Assembly: GCA_020205615.1 (NCBI GenBank)
Contig: CM035160.1
Span: 4,938,437 to 5,002,436, forward strand
DNA length: 64,000 bases
Direction of reading: 5' to 3'
DNA from: Panax quinquefolius
Taxonomy: Eukaryota > Streptophyta > Magnoliopsida > Apiales > Araliaceae
Shown: one piece after another, positions 58,210 to 64,000 of the stretch
Layout of the letters: the number at the start of each line of letters is the position of its first letter
How positions within the stretch are numbered: position 1 is the first letter of the stretch
The notes under the pieces: generated by a model
Databases searched by the model: none
Told to the model about the DNA's origin: nothing
The model's input: the letters and a program-made list of their open reading frames with translations, nothing else
Position numbers and translations under genes: made by a program

Positions 58210-60750
58210 CTGGATCCTCAAATACATACGTGAACTCAAAATGATCATCATCAAAACTAAATATGATGCTTGCTCAAGACTTCAAAGCCATAGTGGTGAC
58301 ATGATAGGTGGGTTTGACAGGTGAATGATATATATGTACTTTTCATTCTTATTATTGAAAGTTAAATTAAAATATTTAAAATTTAAAATTAATATGAGTT
58401 ATTAAAAATTATGAAATTCTAAATTTTATAATAAATAATAATTTATAATATTTATCGTCGTATTATCAAAAATTAATGTTCATTTTGAGTTTGAGTGTAA
58501 AAATATTTTAAAATTAACAATGGAATTTTATTTTGAATCGTAAAAAGTTTACCTCTCGCTTATTTTAAAGACGTGCTACTACAAGTAGTACAAATTAGGC
58601 ATCAACTTTATCTAATAGTAGTGACCGATTATCTAGAATGAAATCAAACCAAAGTAATTTGATTCATTCCGAATCAAGTGTCTAGTTAAATTTTAATGCA
58701 AGTCACCAATAAAGTTAAAAATTCAAATCATTTAAAGACAAAAAAAAGAAGTCATGATTTGAGTGAAGCGATTTAAATGAACTCCGTCTACGACCACTAA
58801 AGTTTAAAGCCTTGATGAATAAAATCCACTTCTTTTAGAAGATATGAGTGCAATTAATTGATGCATACCAAACACAATAATAATATTACATATACTAAAT
58901 TTTATCTTACCAGCGATAATACTTCATCCACCGGAATTTAACTTTAGAACGCATATAACACACACATCGGAGTATTTTAAAGGAACAATAATGAGTGGAG
59001 TAAGTAAAATGAGGGACAAAAACAAAAGAAGGTAAGGCTAACATTTAGCAAGTGTTTGTACGTGGATGTATATATGTATGTCCCCTTCAATGTCTCAAGT
59101 ATTGGCATTGTCACCGGCCGACCAAACCCTTCAGCAGTTCAGACTTATTTCACAGGAAGCTCCTGATCAGTTATAGACATAGACAGCACCCTCTGCCTAT
59201 GATAGTAATTAGTTGGTAGGTTGGGGACTTGGGAGTAGTGTTTTGTTTATATTCATATAAAATGGAGAAAATGCGAGCCCTGGCGTGCCTGGAGACGTCA
59301 TCTTTTGATCTCCTCTCTCCTCAATGATGAATCCACATCTCTTCTTCTCCTTCTTCTTCATGTCCCTTTTATCCTTCTCTTCTCAAAGTTTAAATATCTA
59401 GGTCCGTCCGTCTGGCTCACCCATAAAAAAGAAGAGCTTTTAACAGAAGATGGAAGGAGAATAAAATTGGCAGCTTTCTCGTTTTAAAGCCGTTTGTTTG
59501 TTTGTTAGTTTCTTTCTTTGTTGAACCAGGGGGTCCCAAGGGAGCTGAGTGAGGGACCATTTCTTTCTGGTGAGCACCTCAGTGAGGCTGCACCTTTATT
59601 CCCTTTGCCCCATTCCTCAATTTCATTTCCATTCAAATTACTCTCTCTCTCGCTCGCTTGGCAAGGAGAGATTTACTTTGTTATGACTGAGCAAGTGATA
59701 TATAGTTTTCAGTCCCTTAACCACAAATAACTAATCTATCTATATACTCGTAAAGGAAAACAAATGTGATCATGTCCCCCATTGAGGGGCTACCAGTGGC
59801 TTCCTCATCAATACTAATGATGAGAGAGAGTAAATTAAAGAACCTAATTAATTTTCTTTTTACCTTTAAATTACAATGTTCATTGTTATTCTAGTATGTC
59901 AGACTCCATCTCTAACAAGAAAGTATATGATATACGTACGCCACATCTCATATTCTAGAAATCTTGGATCATAAAAAACCCACGTCCCTAAGCATATTCT
60001 AAATCATCCTGAAATATGTTTCCTACCTAGTAGAGGACTATCAAGTAAATCTTCTAGGCACATCAAACTTCAACAAATGGCAAGTTTATATCATAAATCA
60101 TACGAAATTAAGGCCACCTTTTGGTTTCACAGATATAATCTAGTACTAGTGCTGCCGCATCCATATAATAACTTTCCTTTAATTAAAAGGGCTTCTAGAT
60201 GTAAACTTATCAAAAAAGAGTTCTCAAATTTATTACTTAGATGTACCTAGTTTGTACTGGTTCCTAGTTCTATATAAACAGACAATGCCTTCTCGGGTAA
60301 ATATGTTTAGGAAAATGATATACGTATTCACAAATATTTGATAAAGTTGGATTCCGACTAACGTGAAAGTGTATGCGATAAGGTAATATAAATTAAAGTA
60401 AGACCCTTCTTAATTTCTACCTATCCCATGTATGCACATACGTCACAATCATAATTCAGCTCAAAACTCGCAATGTATAGCAGGATGCATATGTTTAAGC
60501 AAGACTGAAATCTCACAAAGTAAAAATATGCTTGCAGAAGATATAACTTAACTTCAAAATTTGAAGCACCTGAGTACGTTTTTCAAATCTAAGTTCAATT
60601 TTGCGGGTCTAATTTTACCAGACAACGAACTCTGACTAGCTTGTAAGTTACTAAGCTGTACATAATATATAGTACTGCCTCTAGTGTAGGAAAAAGCTAA
60701 ATAGAACTAAATTTCTTATTATGTGATGAAGGATAAATGTATTTTCCTAA
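58210..60750. other. Intergenic spacer
   Basis: No supported gene. A pyrimidine-rich stretch at 59,310-59,390 faces a purine-rich one at 59,425-59,470. A short GGTCCC...GGGACC hairpin sits at about 59,532-59,558. Neither is enough for an RNA gene call. Confidence 0.5.
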
Positions 60751-60756
60751 ATTATA

Positions 60757-61046
60757 CTCCCTCCTATTCAGATTAAATATCATTTTAGAGTTAAGCACAC
60801 TTATTAAAAAAAAATGTCTTTTGTGTCCCTAATTAATTATTTCTCTCTCCACAATTGTCTCTTTTCATTCTCCACAATTGTCCCTAATTAATTATTTCTC
60901 TCTCCACAATTGCATTTACTAAGCATATTAAATAGAGGGGTAAATTAGGAAAAAATAGTGCAATATTGCATAGAGATTCCAAAACGACACTTATATAGAA
61001 TAAAATTAAACTCCCTAAAACGTCATTTAATCTGAATAGGAGGGAG
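60757..61046. mobile_element. Stowaway-like MITE
   Basis: Terminal inverted repeats CTCCCTCCTATTCAGATTAA match exactly at both ends. TA duplications lie at 60,755-60,756 and 61,047-61,048. A short internal duplication contains TCCCTAATTAATTATTTCTC and TCTCCACAATTG. Confidence 0.85.
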
Positions 61047-61302
61047 TATTAATAGATCGGTAAATTACTTCAAACTACTTGCATCTTATTGAATACTCCT
61101 TTTTTCTCACATTTGTGTGCTCATCAGTCATCCCTGAATTTTTCTGTCTTTAGAGCCAACAAGCAAAGACATCAAAACATTCTTCGGTGATATGAAAAAA
61201 ATTTATAATAAAAATAAGAAATCAAATTATTAACAATTATACTTTCAATCATGACCTTTTGAGTTGAGAGAGATTGGTTCTCAACTCATGATTTGACTAT
61301 GG

Positions 61303-61606
61303 TTGTTACCTTTTAGTGACCCTTGATTCGCTTCAGATATGAAATTTGACCCGAATTTATTTTATTTCAGACTCAAGATTTGACCCGAGTTGTTACAGCT
61401 TCTTTCAGAATAACATTATCTATAGCTGAATGAGAGAGATTTGTTTCAGACGTGTTGTTACCTTTTAGTGACCCTTGATTCAATTCGAATATGAAATTTG
61501 AACCGAGATTTATTTCGGACTCAAAATTTAACCCGAGTTGTTACAACTTCTTTCAAAATAACATTGTCTAAAGCTGAATGATAGTGTATGAGAATGCCCT
61601 TTTGCA
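61303..61606 (+). repeat. 152-bp tandem duplication
   Basis: TTGTTACCTTTTAGTGACCC starts both copies (61,303 and 61,455). Each ends in AACATT.TCTA.AGCTGAATGA. The units contain CCCGAGTTGTTACA, an LTR-terminus-like phrase shared with the cluster to the right. Confidence 0.8.
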
Positions 61607-61699
61607 GAGCAAATTTATACTAAGCTTGCTCTAGCTCTTGTTCATCAATAACCCTACTCTATCATACAAAATCCTAGCTCCTTAAAGGTAAATAATGTT

Positions 61700-62301
61700 G
61701 TTCGGTCTTCCAGTCAATTCCTAAATGACTTGTCAAACAACCTGGCTCAAATCCCTAGTCCGAATCGAATCAAATTCTTCCAAATAAAGCCTTAAACCAC
61801 TGACCCAATAGTATTTTCTTGGGTCATCTTAACCCACCACAGACTCACCCAAAAGGTCATTACTTAAATGTACTATTGGTAATAACTTAATTATTTATAT
61901 ACAGACAAATTAAGTCGATTCTGATACCATACGTAACAACCCGGGTCAAATCCCGAGTTCCTAAATCCGAATCGAATCAAATTCATCCAAATAGTCAATT
62001 CTTGAATGACTTGTCAAACAACCCGGGCAAAATCCTGAGTACTTATACAGACAAATTAAGTCGACTTTGATACCATACATAACAACCGGGGTCAAATCCC
62101 GAGTTCTCAAGTCCGAATCGAATCAAATCCATCCAAATAAAGTCTCGAACCACTAATCGAATAGTATTTTCTTAAGTCATCTTAGCCCACCACAAACTCA
62201 CCCAAAAGGTCATGACTTGAAGGTACTATTGGTAATAACATAATTACTTATATACAGACAATTTTTTTCTATATCATTCGATATAGGACTAGGGTGTTAC
62301 A
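61700..62301 (-). mobile_element. TRIM-like LTR and PBS cluster
   Basis: On the minus strand an LTR-like unit of about 223 bp (62,301 down to 62,079) begins TGTAACACCC and ends GGTTGTTATG. It is followed by TATGGTATCAAAGTCGAC, an initiator-Met-tRNA-type PBS. A second LTR end and PBS (TATGGTATCAGAATCGAC) follow at about 61,917-61,931, and the LTR body repeats again at 61,736-61,900. Short LTRs without coding sequence fit a TRIM or a collapsed LTR array. Confidence 0.55.
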
Positions 62302-62938
62302 ACTTGCCCTATGACTGATGATCTCATCACCATAAACATACTTTAAATGCATTGTAAAGGTTAAAGACAATTCTATCTAAATTCGTCAATGGAACTTCAC
62401 TACCCGATGCTCCTACAGGCTTACATAATGAAAAGATCTCATATAATTAAGATACTTGCAGTAGATTAAATCATTAAACTGATATCAACTCATGAATAAA
62501 AGGATATAAACAGAAGTAAAAAAAACTGATGAAATATCATTTAGAGGAGGAGGCCATAGTTCATAAAAGATGAAAATAACAGGATTCTCAAAAGTCATTT
62601 GATTTTGAATTCAAGATCATAACCATCAGCATAAAGCTTTAAAAGAAAACAGAACATATCTTTTGCAAGCTAACTCGAAGGAACAGATTACCTCCAGCAA
62701 AACAAACCTAAATCTCATACCTAGGAAACAAATACCATTAATTTATTTTTCTCTATAAATTCCCAAATTCAACATATAGAAATCCAGATACATCAGAAGG
62801 AAAATTAAAAGTAATCATAACCGAAACAACCTCAGTTTTGCTCATAACACTAGGAAATATTCGAATTCTTCTCTAAAAAATAAACCATCCACAAACACAG
62901 ATTAATAATAATACTAATACCTAAATAAATTGCTTTAC
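62302..62938. other. Spacer
   Basis: No supported gene or repeat. If the exon at 62,939-63,124 is real, this would begin its downstream intron. Confidence 0.4.
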
Positions 62939-63124
62939 CTTGAAACGTGTTTGCGATCTCGAAAATCAAGAAAGGAAAGTACATGAGTGGAAGTGCAGGG
63001 GACTCCAGTATTTGCTTGAAGACCTAGTCCTGCGGGCCCTAGGTTTTCCATCATCGTTATCTTGACCAATTCCAGCCGTTCAATCTCATCCAATGCTAAT
63101 GATGATCGTAAAAAGAACATTCAT
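62939..63124 (-). CDS. Possible coding or leader exon, unknown product
   Basis: On the minus strand an acceptor-like TTACATGCAG (63,125-63,134) precedes an open stretch that ends at a donor-like CAAG|GTAAAGC (below 62,939). From the ATG at 63,118-63,120 it reads LRSSLALDEIERLELVKITM, then ENLGPAGLGLQANTGVP. An earlier ATG at 63,122-63,124 gives only 12 codons. I recognise no family and found no convincing next exon in the lower coordinates, so it could be a 5'-UTR exon, an RNA gene or chance. Confidence 0.25.
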
Positions 63125-64000
63125 CTGCATGTAAGAGCAACAGATCAGAGAATGTAAGCTGGTAACGTTCTAGGGTTTCTCCTTCTTCATCTTTTTCTTC
63201 CTCTCCCTCGCCCTTTCCCTTCCTTTTCATCTCCCTTTTCCCTCTCTTTTTCAGGCGGGTACAAGTTTTGAGGTTCAAAATCGAGCTTTATCTAGCGTTG
63301 ATACGTCGTCGCTTTGTGAATGATGATCTAACTTGGACCCTAACAGGGTCGTTTTATTCCAAATACGTAAGACCAAATCATAAATACCTTTTCCTTTTAA
63401 ATGATTAATAATACTATGATGATTAAAAAATTGTTTAAAAAAATACAAAATGATATATGATGCCTTTTGCACTTTGTCACATTTAAGTTCAAGATTAGAC
63501 AGATGTACACTCTATAATAATAATAATATTAGTTTTATGGATATAGATTTAAAAAGTCATTTATTACTATTAATTGATAATTAAATAATTTAACTTAATT
63601 TTGTAGTTTATAAAAATGTACAATATCTTTAATTTAAAACGACAAAAAAAAATGTGTCTAATTTTGAAAGAAGTTAGATACAATGATAGATTGTAGCTAA
63701 ATTAATCATAGTTGAAGTGTAAACAAACCAATAAACTAATCCATACACTCGGACTTCATTTTCATTTTTGGATGTTGATTAAAACCTTAAATGATCAGAT
63801 AATATGAAAATCTGGTGCAAGCCCCCTTAAATTGACCCAAAGAGTCAATAAAGATTGAGCTCTTAACACTAATATAACAAACAAACAAACAAACAAAAAT
63901 GAAAATCAATGAGCAAAGTTCATAGATATTCATTCCCACACGAGGATAGGTGAGGTACCAGTCTCCAGCTGCCTATATAAATCTCCGTTTAACTTGCATA
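63125..64000. other. Spacer at the right edge
   Basis: A pyrimidine-rich block at 63,175-63,252 would be a purine-rich leader on the minus strand if the exon at 62,939 is real. Beyond it I see only AT-rich DNA and an (ACAA)n run near 63,880-63,898. Confidence 0.4.

Noticed and set aside
59310..59560. A microRNA precursor
   Set aside because: The pyrimidine and purine arms pair only loosely, and I recognise no conserved miRNA sequence. The GGTCCC...GGGACC hairpin is too short.
63096..63278. Lys/Glu-rich 60-codon minus-strand ORF
   Set aside because: It reads through a low-complexity purine-rich block and has no start context or conserved motif.

Overview
The window is nuclear DNA from a flowering plant, most likely a eudicot. 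It is AT-rich and has spliced genes with GT-AG introns, plant-specific families (FANTASTIC FOUR-like, FORKED/VAN3-binding-like, LIFEGUARD/BI-1), (TA)n microsatellites, MITEs, and large nested LTR retrotransposons primed by initiator-Met tRNA. I cannot name the species from sequence alone. Nothing suggests a bacterial operon, CRISPR array or organellar DNA.

Layout. (1) 1-18,580 is a nested retrotransposon block. A Ty1/copia element on the + strand (only its RNase H end and 3' LTR are inside) was invaded by a minus-strand Ty3/gypsy chromovirus, element A. Element A holds a solo LTR inside its integrase gene (2970-6120, TSD TGTGT) and a rearranged second copy, element B, inside its 5' LTR. (2) 18,650-21,491 is a decayed four-exon LIFEGUARD/Bax-inhibitor gene. 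(3) 24,627-26,087 (minus) is an intact FANTASTIC FOUR-like gene. (4) 26.5-33.1 kb is AT-rich spacer with MITEs, a 1-kb-spaced duplication and a non-autonomous hAT. (5) 33,149-48,239 is a second nest: a hAT element, split by a solo gypsy LTR, which is split by a coding-poor + strand gypsy element (34,670-43,079) and another solo LTR (44,595-47,397). Each layer keeps a target-site duplication. (6) 48.2-52.9 kb is spacer. (7) 52,986-57,514 (minus) is a seven-exon FORKED1/VAN3-binding-protein-like gene whose exons join into 486 codons without a break. (8) 57.5-64 kb is spacer with MITEs, a TRIM-like LTR cluster and one weak exon candidate at 62,939-63,124.

The two intact genes belong to plant developmental families (meristem size; vein patterning and PIN trafficking), but nothing here links them beyond proximity. 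The most unusual signal is in the gypsy LTRs. Downstream of the LTR TATA box, in what should be the transcribed R/U5 leader, are runs of short stem-loops with a recurrent GTAGTGC-like loop. Their stem sequences differ from copy to copy in a compensated way, including between the two LTRs of one element. Other points of note are a Gag-like ORF replaced by coiled coil in element B, a short coding module found in three unrelated positions of the gypsy family, and copy-to-copy differences that cluster at CG/CNG positions. Most retroelement genes here are broken by frameshifts. They are listed as remnants and are not reconstructed.
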